Assembly (NCBI RefSeq): GCF_013341275.1
Contig: NZ_CP054476.1
Location: 372,001 to 436,000 of the forward strand
Source of the DNA: Methyloligella sp. GL2
GTDB lineage: Bacteria > Pseudomonadota > Alphaproteobacteria > Rhizobiales > Methyloligellaceae
Direction of reading: 5' to 3'
DNA: 64,000 nucleotides
Shown here: positions 27,469-36,560 of the stretch, piece by piece
Layout of the letters: every line of letters starts with the position of its first letter
Numbering within the stretch: position 1 is the stretch's first letter
The notes under the pieces: model-generated
The model's database searches: none
Told to the model about the DNA's origin: nothing
The model's input: only the letters and a program-made list of their open reading frames with translations
Position numbers and translations under genes: made by a program

Positions 27469-28842
27469 ATGACAGCGAATAGTTTCGACACGAGCGACCC
27501 ACGCGATCTCGATCCGGCGGCCCTGGCGGCCGATCTGGCGAAGGAGCATCCCGCCGACATCGCCGAGCGGCTGAACGGCATGCCGTGGAAGATGGCGGCT
27601 TCGGTGCTGCGCGCGCTGCCGGTGGAGCGGGCTGCGGAGGTGCTCGACGAGCCATGGCTCGACAATGCGGTGAAGCTGGTCAATGCGCAGCCCGATCGCG
27701 CCGCGGCGCTGCTGCAGGATATGGCGGCGGACCGGCGGGCCGATGTGTTCCGGGAGCTCGATGCGGCGACGCGCAAGCGCTTGCTGGCGGCGGTCGATAC
27801 GGAGACGCGGGACTCGCTGCAGCAGCTCCTCTCCTATCCGGAGGAAACCGCCGGCAGTCTGATGACCACCGAATTCGTCAGCGTGCCGGCGGATTGGACG
27901 GTGGCGGAGACTCTGGAGCATATCCGCAAGGTGGAGCGGGCGCAGGAGACGATCTACGCCATCTACGTGCTCGATCCGGTGACCAAGGCGCTGGTGAAAT
28001 CGGTGCCGTTGCGGCGGCTGATCTCGGGGGCGCCGGATGCGCCGGTGGCCTCGGTAATGCCGCGGCGACCGATCAGCGTGGCGCCGCTGGCCGACCGCGA
28101 GGATGTGGCGCGGCTGATCTCGAAATACGATCTCCTCGCCGTACCGGTGCTGGATGCGGCCGGCCATGTGCTCGGCATCGTCACGGTGGACGACATCATC
28201 GATGCGATGGTCGAGGAGACCACCGAGGACGTGCAGAAATTCGGTGGCGTGGAGGCTTTCGACGAGCCCTATATGGCGCTGCCCTTCCTCGGCATGCTGA
28301 AGAAGCGCGCCGGCTGGCTGTGCGCGCTGTTCATCGGTGAAATGCTGACAGCAAGCGCGATGCAGAATTTCGAGATGGAGCTGGAGCAGGCGGTGGTGCT
28401 GACCTTGTTCATCCCGCTGATCATGAGCTCCGGCGGCAATTCCGGCTCGCAAGCCACCTCGCTGATCATCCGTGCTCTGGCCTTGCAAGAGGTGCGGATC
28501 CGCGATTGGTGGCGGGTGGCGCTGCGCGAGCTGCCGACCGGTCTTGCGTTGGGGTCAATTCTCGGCGCGCTCGGCATCGCCCGGATCGCGCTTTGGCAGG
28601 TCACCGGCATCTTCGATTACGGCCCGTATTGGGTGCTGGTGGCGGCGACGGTCGGCGCGACGCTGGTGGCAATCGTCACCTTCGGCTCGCTGACGGGATC
28701 GATGCTGCCCTTCATTCTGAAGCGGATCGGCTTCGATCCGGCCAGCGCCTCGGCGCCGTTCGTGGCGACCTTGGTCGATGTCACCGGGCTGGTGATCTAT
28801 TTCACCATCGCGCTGGTCATTCTGAGCGGGACGCTGCTTTAG
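27469..28842 (+). CDS. mgtE: Magnesium transporter MgtE
   Basis: 457 residues, full length. The N-terminal superhelical domain (about 1-130, with HPADIAERL) is followed by a CBS pair (about 135-255, with EETAGSLMTTEFVSV and GIVTVDDIIDAM) and then five membrane helices with SSGGNSGSQATSLIIRALA, the MgtE pore signature. The CBS and N domains gate the pore by binding Mg2+. No M-box-like RNA was recognised in the 214-base leader. Confidence 0.96.
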   Translation: MTANSFDTSDPRDLDPAALAADLAKEHPADIAERLNGMPWKMAASVLRALPVERAAEVLDEPWLDNAVKLVNAQPDRAAALLQDMAADRRADVFRELDAATRKRLLAAVDTETRDSLQQLLSYPEETAGSLMTTEFVSVPADWTVAETLEHIRKVERAQETIYAIYVLDPVTKALVKSVPLRRLISGAPDAPVASVMPRRPISVAPLADREDVARLISKYDLLAVPVLDAAGHVLGIVTVDDIIDAMVEETTEDVQKFGGVEAFDEPYMALPFLGMLKKRAGWLCALFIGEMLTASAMQNFEMELEQAVVLTLFIPLIMSSGGNSGSQATSLIIRALALQEVRIRDWWRVALRELPTGLALGSILGALGIARIALWQVTGIFDYGPYWVLVAATVGATLVAIVTFGSLTGSMLPFILKRIGFDPASASAPFVATLVDVTGLVIYFTIALVILSGTLL

Positions 28843-28887
28843 CGGAAATCGCGCGAAGGCAGCCTCACGACCGGCTTACCACCGATG

Positions 28888-28970
28888 TCATGGCCGGGCG
28901 TGTCCCGGCCATCCACGATTGTGCTGGCACGGTGTTGTTCGTGGATACCCGGCACAAGGCCGGGCATGAC
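28888..28970. repeat. REP-like intergenic inverted repeat
   Basis: Outer arms TCATGGCCGGGC (28888-28899) and GCCCGGCCTTG-type sequence ending GGCATGA (to 28969) are inverted, and ATCCACGA (28911-28918) pairs with TCGTGGAT (28939-28946) inside. Elements with GGCCGGGC...CCACGA...CGTGGAT...CCGGGCATGAC architecture are abundant between genes in Hyphomicrobiales. It fills most of the space between convergent mgtE and rlmN. Confidence 0.75.
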
Positions 28971-28991
28971 GATCTCTGATGGCTTGTTGGA

Positions 28992-30167
28992 CTAAGCGCC
29001 AGCAGCGGCGCGCTGGCTGGCGCGGAGCTTAACGCTCGCGCTTTTGAGCTGGCCGCAGGCGGCCATGATATCCCGGCCGCGCGGGGTGCGGACCGGCGAG
29101 GCATAGCCGGCGCGGTTCACCACTTCGGCGAACTTTTCGATCTGGTCCCAGTCGGAGCAGGCGTAAGACGAGCCGGGCCAGGGATTGAACGGGATCAGAT
29201 TGATCTTGGCCGGGATCTTGGCGAGCAGGCGCACCAGCTCCTTAGCATCGGCGACGGAATCGTTGATGCCGTCCAGCATCACATACTCGAAGGTGATGCG
29301 CTTGGCGTTGGAGAGGCCGGGATAGTTGCGGCAGGCCTCCAACAGCTCGGCGATCGGCCATTTCTTGTTGATCGGCACCAGCTCGTTGCGGAGGTCGTCG
29401 CGCACCGCATGCAGCGAGATGGCGAGCATGGTGCCGGCCTCCTCGCCCCAGCGCGGGATCGAGGGCACAACACCGGAGGTGGACAGGGTGATGCGGCGTT
29501 TGGACAGGGAAATCCCCTCGCCGTCGCCGACCACGGCCATGGCGTCGCGCACATTATCGAAATTATACAGCGGCTCGCCCATGCCCATGAGCACCACATT
29601 GGTGATCTTGCGCTCGGTATCGGGGATGCCGTGGGGATTGTCGGGGACGGCGCCGGGCCAATCGCCGAGCCGGTCGCGGGCGAGCAGCACCTGGCCGACG
29701 ATCTCGCCGGGTTCCAGATTGCGCACCAGGCGCTGGGTGCCGGTATGGCAGAAGCTGCAGGTCAGGGTGCAGCCGATCTGGCTGGAGACGCAGAGCGTGC
29801 CGCGGTCGTCTTCCGGGATATAGACGGTCTCGACCTCGCGGCCATCGGCCAGGCGCAGCAGCCATTTGCGGGTGCCGTCCTGCGAGACCTGCTCGGTGAC
29901 GATCTCGGGCCGCGCGGCGCTGGCCTTCTCGGCGAGGGTCAGGCGCAAGGGCTTGGCCATGTTGCTCATGGCCTCGAAATCGGTGGCGCCGCGCACATAG
30001 AGCCAGTTCCACAGCTGGCTGGCGCGCATGCGCAGCTGCTTCTCCGGCACGTCGAGCGTGCGGAGCGCCTCAGCCAGCTGTTCGCGGCTCAGTCCGATCA
30101 GGCTTTGCGGCTTGTCGGCGGGCTTTGCAGCCTCCGGCGCGATGGCAAGATTGGTCGACATGGACAT
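28992..30167 (-). CDS. rlmN: 23S rRNA (A2503-C2)/tRNA (A37-C2) methyltransferase RlmN
   Basis: 391 residues. It is a radical SAM enzyme that methylates C2 of A2503 in 23S rRNA. The cluster motif is [11 protein letters not shown]; the methylation-carrying cysteine lies near the C-terminus in [20 protein letters not shown]. The N-terminal HhH-like accessory domain has [16 protein letters not shown]. The variant [15 protein letters not shown] is conserved in RlmN. An alternative start two codons later is equally good. Confidence 0.97.
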   Translation of the reverse strand: MSMSTNLAIAPEAAKPADKPQSLIGLSREQLAEALRTLDVPEKQLRMRASQLWNWLYVRGATDFEAMSNMAKPLRLTLAEKASAARPEIVTEQVSQDGTRKWLLRLADGREVETVYIPEDDRGTLCVSSQIGCTLTCSFCHTGTQRLVRNLEPGEIVGQVLLARDRLGDWPGAVPDNPHGIPDTERKITNVVLMGMGEPLYNFDNVRDAMAVVGDGEGISLSKRRITLSTSGVVPSIPRWGEEAGTMLAISLHAVRDDLRNELVPINKKWPIAELLEACRNYPGLSNAKRITFEYVMLDGINDSVADAKELVRLLAKIPAKINLIPFNPWPGSSYACSDWDQIEKFAEVVNRAGYASPVRTPRGRDIMAACGQLKSASVKLRASQRAAAGA

Positions 30168-30217
30168 GACATAGGACGAGTTGCGCGCAATGTGGAGCCC
30201 TAAGCGCGCCGATTGCT

Positions 30218-30718
30218 TTATTTGCAGTCCTTGTCGAGCCGTGCGACGGCGGCGGTCACGCCGTTCAAGGAGTAGCGGTCGGTGGTCAATGTGCCGCGGG
30301 CGGAGGTGCCCTGAATTACCATGGTGGTGCCGGCCTTCATGGCGGCGATCACCTGGTCCTCGCCGGCACGGGTATCGACGAAGGCGCCTTCATTCTTGGT
30401 GAAGAAGGTGAATTTCTTGCCGTCGATATCCACAGTGACCTTGGCGCCGGGCCCGAACGGATAGCCCATCTTCACGCTGATCTCGTTCTTGATGCCTTCG
30501 GCCGGGTAGCGCGTGGCGTAGAAATAGACCGGCCCGCGCCGCACCCCGCTCGGCGCCTTGGAGACAGGCTGGCCGACGATGAAGCAGGCGGTCGGACTGC
30601 CACTGGATTTGTAGACGGCCCAATAATCGTATTTTTCCAGCAGCGTTGCGTCTTGGGCGAACGCGGGCACGCAAATGAAAGCCAAGAGCAGGCAAGCGGC
30701 TCGGACGGCTCGGTGCAT
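30218..30718 (-). CDS. Invasion-associated locus B (IalB) family secreted protein
   Basis: 166 residues. Signal peptide at about 1-21, ending AFA-QD. The mature domain has the IalB pattern [46 protein letters not shown] and [18 protein letters not shown], with two cysteines (about 45 and 165) likely in a disulfide. In Bartonella IalB affects red-cell invasion. In free-living relatives many paralogues exist and their role is unknown, so no virulence meaning is implied. Confidence 0.93.
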   Translation of the reverse strand: MHRAVRAACLLLAFICVPAFAQDATLLEKYDYWAVYKSSGSPTACFIVGQPVSKAPSGVRRGPVYFYATRYPAEGIKNEISVKMGYPFGPGAKVTVDIDGKKFTFFTKNEGAFVDTRAGEDQVIAAMKAGTTMVIQGTSARGTLTTDRYSLNGVTAAVARLDKDCK

Positions 30719-31032
30719 GTGTTGAATCCCCGACTCGTGAGCAGTTTGAAAAACAAACGGTTTCGGTTGGGATTAAGACCATATAGATTCGCTTTGGCTT
30801 TGGCCAGAAGCCGAATGGTTGACGGCTGTTAACAAAGCACATTTCGTCTCCTGCTCGTCGAAGAATCCGGTTCCCGAATGTCGCGCCGACGGGTCAGGTG
30901 TCACGGGCCAAGTGTATCGGGCCAAGTGTATCTTCACCATCGGTCGGGCGTTCCGATTTGCCGAAGCTGCGGCAGATATCAGGCGCGCCCCGGATAGCGC
31001 CGCGAGGCGGCGGGAAGCTGGGAGGGGAATTG
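30719..31032. other. Non-coding gap between ialB-like and quinone oxidoreductase genes
   Basis: 314 bases, divergent promoters expected. The only structure seen is a perfect 14-base tandem repeat at 30905-30932 (listed separately). Reading frames that cross it give no recognisable protein. Confidence 0.5.
30905..30932. repeat. Perfect 14-bp tandem repeat
   Basis: GGGCCAAGTGTATC occurs twice back to back, about 100 bases upstream of the quinone oxidoreductase ATG and 190 bases upstream of the IalB gene. It may be a regulator-binding pair or a replication-slippage product. Confidence 0.6.
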
Positions 31033-32013
31033 ATGCGGGCGGCACAATTCAGCGAATTCGGCGGCATCGATGCGCTGCGTGTTGATGAGGTTCCGGTGCC
31101 GGAGCCGCATGCCGGCGATGCGTTGATCGATGTCAGCGCGGTGAGCCTGAACTTTTTCGACACGCTGCTGCTGCGCGACAAATACCAGATCACCCCGCCG
31201 CTGCCCTATTCGCCGGGGGCGGAGATTGCCGGGACCGTCGAGACGGTGGGCGCCGATGTCACAGGCGTTTCGGCGGGCGACCGGGTGCTCGCCTTTATCG
31301 GCGGCAATGGCTGCCGAGAGAAAATCGTCACCAAAGCAGCGAACTTGGTCCCGATTCCGGCGGAGGTCGGCGATGCGGTGGCGGCGAGCCTGCCGGTGAC
31401 CTATGGCACCGCGCTACATGGTTTGCAGGATCGCGCCAAGCTGCAGCCCAGCGAGACGGTGGCCATTCTCGGCGCCTCCGGCGGGGCGGGTCTGGCGGCG
31501 ATCGAGATCGCCAAGCTGATGGGCGCGCGGGTGATCGCGGTCGCCTCGTCGGGCGAGAAGCTGGCGCTATGCCGCGAGCACGGCGCCGATGAGGGGCTGA
31601 ACTACCAAGACACCGACCTGAAGAAGGGTCTGAAGCAGATGACCGACGGGCGCGGCGCCGACGTGATCTACGACTGCGTCGGCGGGCCCCATGCGGAGCC
31701 GGCCCTGCGCGCCACCGCATGGGAAGGCCGCTATCTGGTGATCGGCTTTGCCGCCGGAGAGATCCCGCGGCTTCCGATGAATCTCGTCCTGCTCAAGGGG
31801 TGCTCGATCATCGGTGTGTTCTGGACCGCTTTCGTGGAGCGCAATCCGGCGCGCCACCGCGCCAATACAACGCAGCTGCTGCAATGGGTGGCGGAGGGAA
31901 AGATCGTGCCGCATATCCACGGCATCTACCCGCTGGTGGAGACCGGCAAGGCGCTGTCGCTGATCGAAGGCCGCCGCGTTTCCGGCAAGGTGATCGTCAA
32001 CCCGCAGCAATAG
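31033..32013 (+). CDS. NADPH:quinone oxidoreductase family (zinc-less MDR)
   Basis: 326 residues from the ATG at 31033. It belongs to the medium-chain dehydrogenase/reductase superfamily of QOR type: N-terminal GroES-like part with SLNFFDTLLLRDKYQ and PGAEIAGTVETVG, and a Rossmann domain with AILGASGGAGLAAIEIAKLMGARVIA. No zinc-ligand cysteines are present. YDCVGGPHAEPALRATAWEGR and the C-terminal VSGKVIVNP are typical of the group. It reduces quinones or enoyl compounds using NADPH; the physiological substrate is unknown. Confidence 0.92.
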   Translation: MRAAQFSEFGGIDALRVDEVPVPEPHAGDALIDVSAVSLNFFDTLLLRDKYQITPPLPYSPGAEIAGTVETVGADVTGVSAGDRVLAFIGGNGCREKIVTKAANLVPIPAEVGDAVAASLPVTYGTALHGLQDRAKLQPSETVAILGASGGAGLAAIEIAKLMGARVIAVASSGEKLALCREHGADEGLNYQDTDLKKGLKQMTDGRGADVIYDCVGGPHAEPALRATAWEGRYLVIGFAAGEIPRLPMNLVLLKGCSIIGVFWTAFVERNPARHRANTTQLLQWVAEGKIVPHIHGIYPLVETGKALSLIEGRRVSGKVIVNPQQ

Positions 32014-32033
32014 CGACGCGATGCAGAAAGGGT

Positions 32034-32453
32034 CTAGGTCGCGGACCCGTCCTTGCCGTTTTTGGGAAGCTCTTTTTCCAGCGCGCGCGCCGCGGCGATC
32101 CGATGGGCGGGAGTGATATGGCTGGAGACCATGGCCAGCACGCCGGTCAGCAGCGCCGCATCGTCGGCGAAGCCCAGGCCGAACAGCATGTCGGGCACGA
32201 AATCCGTCGGCACGATGAAATAGGCGATCGCAGCGAACAGCATGGCGCGGACGCGGAACGGCGTCTCGGTATCGAGGGCGCAGTAATAGCCGGCGACCAG
32301 ATCCTCGGCGAAGGGCACACGGCCGGCAAAGCGCCGCAGCTTGGTCCACAGATCGCGGCGGACCTTGTCTTGGCGTCTTGCCATGGTTTCGGACGATACC
32401 AGTTTGCCGCGCGCTTCATCGCGCAAGTTTGCCGCGTCCTCGAACACCGTCAT
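32034..32453 (-). CDS. YkvA family (DUF1232) protein
   Basis: 139 residues from the ATG at 32453, with GGAG 9 bases upstream. The DUF1232 motif is VRAMLFAAIAYFIVPTDFVPDMLFGLGFADDAALL at about residues 75-110, a hydrophobic stretch that probably associates with the membrane. The N-terminus is charged and helical. The family is widespread and uncharacterised. It is convergent with the quinone oxidoreductase gene, 20 bases apart. Confidence 0.9.
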   Translation of the reverse strand: MTVFEDAANLRDEARGKLVSSETMARRQDKVRRDLWTKLRRFAGRVPFAEDLVAGYYCALDTETPFRVRAMLFAAIAYFIVPTDFVPDMLFGLGFADDAALLTGVLAMVSSHITPAHRIAAARALEKELPKNGKDGSAT

Positions 32454-32667
32454 GCGAGTATGCTCCAAAAATCACCCCTAACTCGAGTTAAGCATGTAGG
32501 AATGATGCTGCTATCCGACAAGACGGCGCGGAATTCCGCCCTTTTTCGGCGCCGTTTTGGTGGGTTCCTTCATCCTTTCTTATAGCCGTATAAGTACCGC
32601 ATCAGGTGCGGCTGAGTCGTCTGCTTGCGGCGGCACGCAAGCCAGTTGAGCTGGAGTTGGGTTTATC

Positions 32668-33639
32668 GTGACGAGCATCGATCGAGGCCAAGGGGGAGGA
32701 GGCCGGCTTTCCGCCCTTGCCTTGGTGGCGTTCTTCGGTGTCTTGCTCGTTGGCGCGGCGGCGGCCGTCGGGCAGTCGCGAAACGGGACGAACGGAGATG
32801 CCTATGGGCTCGCCCTACGGCAGCAGCAGCTCTCTCAGCTTCAGGCCCAGATCCGGAAGACCGGCTGCGACCAGCGCCGCTATGCCAATAGCGTTTCCGA
32901 ATGCCGGCGGCTGAATTCCCAGGCACGGGCGATTCAGAACGAGATCGCCTCCATGCAGGGGCAGCACCGCGAGCGGCGCTCGGGCGGTCTGTTCGGCGGG
33001 CTGTTCAGCGGCCGCAATTGGGGGCGCCGGGACAAAGCGCCGGATTACAGCCCCTACGGCCAGTTCCGCACCCGCTGCGTGCGGCTCTGCGATGGTTATT
33101 ATTTCCCATTGCGCTACGGCGTCAGCCCGCGGAATTTCGGAGCTGAGAATGCCCGCTGTCAGGCGAGCTGCGACCGGCCAGCCAAGCTGTTCTACCAATC
33201 GACCAGTGACGACGATGCCGCCAATATGGTTTCGCTCAACGGACAGCGCTATGGCGATCTGCCGAACGCCTTCAAATACCGCAGCACCTACAATCCGAGA
33301 TGCAGCTGCAAGCCGCTGCCTTGGAGCGTCGAGGCGACGCGCGAGTTTCACCGCCGGGAGGTGGTCGCCGAGCTGACCGGCAAGCAGAAGAGAATGGCGA
33401 ACGGCGTTGCGGCCGTTGCGGCGCTCCTCGCCGGCAGCGATGCCAGGATGGCGGCGCGGCAAGGCGGCGGGGGCATGATCCAAGGTCCGCAGAGCGATTG
33501 GTTTGGGGCGCAAGGCGGTGCTTTCAACGATCCGCGAAACGCCTATATAGATCCGGGGTTCGAAAGACCGGCCCCAAGCGTCGAACAGAGGCGCAAGCTG
33601 CGCCGGGAACGCCGGGCAAAACGCCGGAGAGACCGTTAG
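32668..33639 (+). CDS. DUF2865 family secreted/anchored protein
   Basis: 323 residues, GTG start. A hydrophobic segment at about 14-35 is a signal peptide or anchor. A coiled-coil-like Gln-rich stretch (about 48-100) precedes a Gly/Arg linker, and then the DUF2865 core: FRTRCVRLCDGYYFPLRYGVSP, ENARCQASCDRPAKLFYQ, MVSLNGQRYGDLPNAFKYR and NPRCSCKPLPW. Six or more conserved cysteines suggest disulfides outside the cytoplasm. The C-terminus is strongly basic (RRKLRRERRAKRRRDR). The family is restricted to alphaproteobacteria and has no known function. Confidence 0.9.
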   Translation: MTSIDRGQGGGGRLSALALVAFFGVLLVGAAAAVGQSRNGTNGDAYGLALRQQQLSQLQAQIRKTGCDQRRYANSVSECRRLNSQARAIQNEIASMQGQHRERRSGGLFGGLFSGRNWGRRDKAPDYSPYGQFRTRCVRLCDGYYFPLRYGVSPRNFGAENARCQASCDRPAKLFYQSTSDDDAANMVSLNGQRYGDLPNAFKYRSTYNPRCSCKPLPWSVEATREFHRREVVAELTGKQKRMANGVAAVAALLAGSDARMAARQGGGGMIQGPQSDWFGAQGGAFNDPRNAYIDPGFERPAPSVEQRRKLRRERRAKRRRDR

Positions 33640-33693
33640 ACCAGCGCCGCTGTGCGCGTTGCCCTGCCGATACAAGCCGAGATATCCAGTTCC

Positions 33694-34206
33694 ATGACCG
33701 ATCGTTCGATGTCCGATTCTCCGACCCACAAGCTTCTGTTCGTCTGCCTCGGCAATATCTGCCGTTCGCCCATGGCCGAGGGGGTGTTCCGCGCCGTGGT
33801 GCAGCGCGAAGGTCTGATCGACCGGTTCGAGCTGGATTCGGCCGGGATGGGCAGCTGGCATGTCGGGCAGGCGCCGGATACCCGCGCACAGGCTGCGGCG
33901 GCCGGACGGGGGCTGGATATCTCCGGCCAGGCGGCACGGCAGGTGGCGCTCGGCGATTTCGATTATTTCGACATGCTGCTTGCCATGGACGAGAGCAATT
34001 TCGAGGAGCTGACGCAGCTCGCCCCGGCCGCCCAGCAGCACAAGGTGCGGCAGTTCCTGGATTTTGCGCCGCATGCGGGGACGCGGGACGTGCCCGATCC
34101 GTTCTTCGGCGAAGCGGAAGGGTTCGATCACGCGCTGGATCTGATCGAGCAGGCGAGCGAAGGGCTGCTTACCAGCCTGCTGCGCAATCAGCCGGTGTCG
34201 CGCTAG
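33694..34206 (+). CDS. Low-molecular-weight protein-tyrosine phosphatase
   Basis: 170 residues from the ATG at 33694. The active-site loop VCLGNICRSPMAEG (Cys18-x5-Arg24-Ser25) is at the N-terminus as in the family, and the general-acid Asp is in DVPDPFFG. DEMLLAMDESNF-type sequence (MLLAMDESNFEEL) is conserved. It removes phosphate from tyrosine or arginine. Such phosphatases often control exopolysaccharide kinases, and polysaccharide-type genes lie 2-4 kb downstream, but no tyrosine kinase is in the window. Confidence 0.93.
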   Translation: MTDRSMSDSPTHKLLFVCLGNICRSPMAEGVFRAVVQREGLIDRFELDSAGMGSWHVGQAPDTRAQAAAAGRGLDISGQAARQVALGDFDYFDMLLAMDESNFEELTQLAPAAQQHKVRQFLDFAPHAGTRDVPDPFFGEAEGFDHALDLIEQASEGLLTSLLRNQPVSR

Positions 34207-34217
34207 TCTTGCTCGAA

Positions 34218-34240
34218 CGCCTCTTGCCGAGGCGGCGGAT
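34218..34240 (+). terminator. Possible terminator after the tyrosine phosphatase gene
   Basis: CGCCTC (34218-34223) pairs with GAGGCG (34229-34234) around a TTGCC loop, followed by CGGATTTT. The stem is short and the T-run offset by five bases, so this is tentative. Confidence 0.35.
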
Positions 34241-34357
34241 TTTCCGCACAGTGGCGGCGTCCGGAGCACCGCCTCCATATTTTGTTTTCAGGCCCGCCAG
34301 GCTTTCCGTATGGCACCGCCCATCGCCCTGGTGCGCCCAACTCCGGATCTTTACCCT

Positions 34358-34735
34358 ATGACCGACGCATTGGATCACGGCATTCGCTTCGGGCGGATCG
34401 CCGCCACCCTTCCCGTCACGGATATCGTCCGAGCTGAAGGTTTCTATGTGGGCCTGCTCGGTTTCCGCAAAACGTTCCAGAACGGCGATCCCGTCGGCTT
34501 CATGATCTTGAAGCGCGACGATGCGGAGCTGCACCTCACCCTGCAGAAGCACCATCGCGCGGCCGCGTTTCCGGTGGCGCATCTCATGGTGTTCGACGTA
34601 AACGCGCTCTATGCGCTTTGCGAGGCGGAGGGGGTGCGCATCGTGAAGGGATTGCGCGACAAAGACTTTGGGCTTCGCGCCTTCGTGATGGAGGATCCGG
34701 ACGGCAACCGGATCGACGTTGCTCAGCCCATATAG
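34358..34735 (+). CDS. VOC (glyoxalase/bleomycin-resistance fold) protein
   Basis: 125 residues from the ATG at 34358; an in-frame start 16 codons earlier is possible. The pattern ATLPVTDIVRAEGFYVGLLGFRK, then FMILKRDDAELHLTLQ and FVMEDPDGNRIDVAQP shows two beta-alpha-beta-beta-beta halves. The metal-ligand positions (His in LHLTL, Glu in VMEDPDGN) are present, so it may be a metal-dependent lyase, dioxygenase or antibiotic-binding protein. Its last 13 bases overlap the end of the convergent thpR gene. Confidence 0.85.
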   Translation: MTDALDHGIRFGRIAATLPVTDIVRAEGFYVGLLGFRKTFQNGDPVGFMILKRDDAELHLTLQKHHRAAAFPVAHLMVFDVNALYALCEAEGVRIVKGLRDKDFGLRAFVMEDPDGNRIDVAQPI

Positions 34736-35292
34736 TGATGGGCGAAGCTATGGCTCAACGGGTATTCGGCCTCGATCACGTAAGGCCCGCCGCCGACCGA
34801 GGCGCGTGACGAATAGAGCACGAAGCGGTCCACGGTGAAGCTTTCGGAGAAGAAGGCGCCTTGGTTCTCCAGATAGGCGGCGACGGCTTGTGGCCTGGTG
34901 CCGCGCAGCCGGGCGATGGTGACGTGGGGGGTGAAGTTGCGCGGCTCAGGCGGCAGGCCGGCCTTGCGGGCGGCCCATTCATGGGCGCGCTGCAGAGCGG
35001 ACAAGGCCTCTGTAGGCGCGATCGCGGCCCAGATGGCGCGCGGCTTCTTGCCGCCGAAACTGCCGAGCCCGTCGAAGCGGAGCTGGAACGGGCCGAAGCC
35101 GTCGATATCGACGCTCGCAAGATTGGCGGCGAAGTCGTTGGCGGTGCGTCCGTCCACGTCGCCGACAAAGCGCAATGTGAGGTGATAGTTGGCCGGGTCG
35201 ATCCAGCGTGCGCCGCTGAGGCCGGTACGCAGCATATGCAGCCTATGGCCAATCGCCTCCGGGATTTCGATGCCAGAAAACAATCTCGGCAT
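34723..35292 (-). CDS. thpR: RNA 2',3'-cyclic phosphodiesterase
   Basis: 189 residues. It belongs to the 2H phosphoesterase superfamily: the two catalytic His-x-Thr-x motifs are YHLTLRF (His37) and PHVTIARL (near residue 123). LFSGIEIP at the start and the LGSFGGKKPRAIWA segment are typical of ThpR/LigT. It opens 2',3'-cyclic phosphates on RNA ends. The C-terminus overlaps the convergent VOC gene by 13 bases. Confidence 0.93.
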   Translation of the reverse strand: MPRLFSGIEIPEAIGHRLHMLRTGLSGARWIDPANYHLTLRFVGDVDGRTANDFAANLASVDIDGFGPFQLRFDGLGSFGGKKPRAIWAAIAPTEALSALQRAHEWAARKAGLPPEPRNFTPHVTIARLRGTRPQAVAAYLENQGAFFSESFTVDRFVLYSSRASVGGGPYVIEAEYPLSHSFAHHYMG

Positions 35293-35594
35293 GGGCGCGC
35301 CTCCCTAATCCGGCGGATCGCCAATCGGCGGCGATAAGGCTGATTCTCAACCTATAGCCATCCTCAGCCAGTCGTGAGCGGAGATCAAGACCCGACGATT
35401 GCCTGGGGATTTCTCGCCCGATCTGGGACGAAAACGGCGATCTAGAGCGCTGGAAAACCACATTATTCTTTTCCGTTAAGAAGTTCTAATTCCGAAGCTG
35501 CCATACAGTCTTCCATAGGGTAGGGGTTCCAGTGGAGGGGCCCTGGGATCAAGGCGTATGGACGGCGAGGCGGCAGCTTGGCCGAAAGCCCCAC
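35293..35594. other. Non-coding gap between thpR and the Aat-like gene
   Basis: About 300 bases between divergent genes. A GTG at 35532 is in frame with the Aat-like gene and would extend it by 21 residues. No clear promoter boxes, palindromes or RNA elements were recognised. Confidence 0.4.
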
Positions 35595-36560
35595 ATGACC
35601 AATCTCGATCAGGAACTGGTGGATGCCCCCGAAGTTCCGCAGCGGCAGATGCGGCGCTTCACGGAAAGCGCGCGCGCGCGGCTCCGCCGCTGGGTGTTGG
35701 GCGTCGGCTATGCGCTAAAACCGCAGCGGATCGGGCTTCTGCCACGTATCGCGGCGATGACTGTGGCGCAGCTTTTCGTGCCAGAGACGCAATGGAGCAA
35801 GCTGCCGGAGAAGCCCGTCTATTACGGCTGGCGCGGCCTGGTGGGGATCAGCGACGATCTCTCCGTTGATACGCTGGTCGCCAATTACAAGCGCGGCTTC
35901 TTCCCGTTCTGCCATATCGGGCCGATGAAATGGTGGTGTCCGGAGGTCCGCGCGGTGATCGACCCGGCCGATACCCATCTTTCCAAGAATTTGAAGCGTT
36001 TGCTGCGCAAAGAGACGTTCACCGTCACGATGGATCGGGACTTTGCCGGCGTGATCGAGGCGTGCGCCCGGCCGCGCGACGGCAAGGTGCCGCTGACCTG
36101 GATCACGCCGCGCATCATGCAGGCCTATTACGATGCCCATCTTGCCGGCTATGCCCATTCGGTCGAGGTGTGGGACGAAGCGGGCAATCTGGTCGGCGGT
36201 CTCTACGGTCTTGCCATCGGCAAGGCGTTTTTCGGCGAATCGCAATTCTCCCGGGTCAATCATGCTTCGAAGGTGGCGATGGCGGCGCTGCACCGGCATT
36301 TGGCGGCCTGGGGCTTCACCTTGCGCGACGGCAAGTGGATGACGTCTCACCTCAAGAGCTTCGGCTTTCACGCCATGCCGCGGGACGAATTCCAGGCGAC
36401 GCTCGATGTGGTCGCCAACGAGCCGGCGCCGGTCGGGCCCTGGCAGGTCGATCCGAGCCTCGATCTGGATGGCTTGCCGCTGAAGAGAGATTTGCCGCTG
36501 AAGGAAGATCCGCCCCTCAAAAGAGAAGCCGATGCCGGGACGACACCGGGCAACGCATGA
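35595..36560 (+). CDS. Leucyl/phenylalanyl-tRNA-protein transferase-like protein
   Basis: 321 residues from the ATG at 35595. The Aat fold is recognisable: YYGWRGLVGISDDLSVDTLV, NYKRGFFPFCHIGPMKWWCP, GYAHSVEVWDEAGNLVGGLYG and KAFFGESQFSRVNHASKVA. Genuine Aat moves Leu/Phe from tRNA to N-terminal Arg/Lys for N-end-rule decay. Several core positions differ: canonical GGDL is SDDL, WWSP is WWCP, and the late D-x-Q is DGKW. It also has an N-terminal extension of about 60 residues and a C-terminal tail with three 6-residue repeats (LPLKRD, LPLKED, PPLKRE). Its stop overlaps the flippase start (ATGA), so it may be a divergent transferase with an envelope role. Confidence 0.82.
   Translation: MTNLDQELVDAPEVPQRQMRRFTESARARLRRWVLGVGYALKPQRIGLLPRIAAMTVAQLFVPETQWSKLPEKPVYYGWRGLVGISDDLSVDTLVANYKRGFFPFCHIGPMKWWCPEVRAVIDPADTHLSKNLKRLLRKETFTVTMDRDFAGVIEACARPRDGKVPLTWITPRIMQAYYDAHLAGYAHSVEVWDEAGNLVGGLYGLAIGKAFFGESQFSRVNHASKVAMAALHRHLAAWGFTLRDGKWMTSHLKSFGFHAMPRDEFQATLDVVANEPAPVGPWQVDPSLDLDGLPLKRDLPLKEDPPLKREADAGTTPGNA
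36474..36527 (+). repeat. Three tandem 18-bp coding repeats in the Aat-like gene
   Basis: Units at 36474-36491, 36492-36509 and 36510-36527 encode LPLKRD, LPLKED and PPLKRE. The first two are nearly identical in DNA and the third is diverged. They form a charged tail after the folded domain. Confidence 0.8.

Noticed and set aside
26725-28488. A 587-codon frame antisense to mgtE.
   Set aside because: Low-complexity His/Arg/Gln-rich product typical of GC-rich antisense frames, while the plus strand encodes a clear MgtE.
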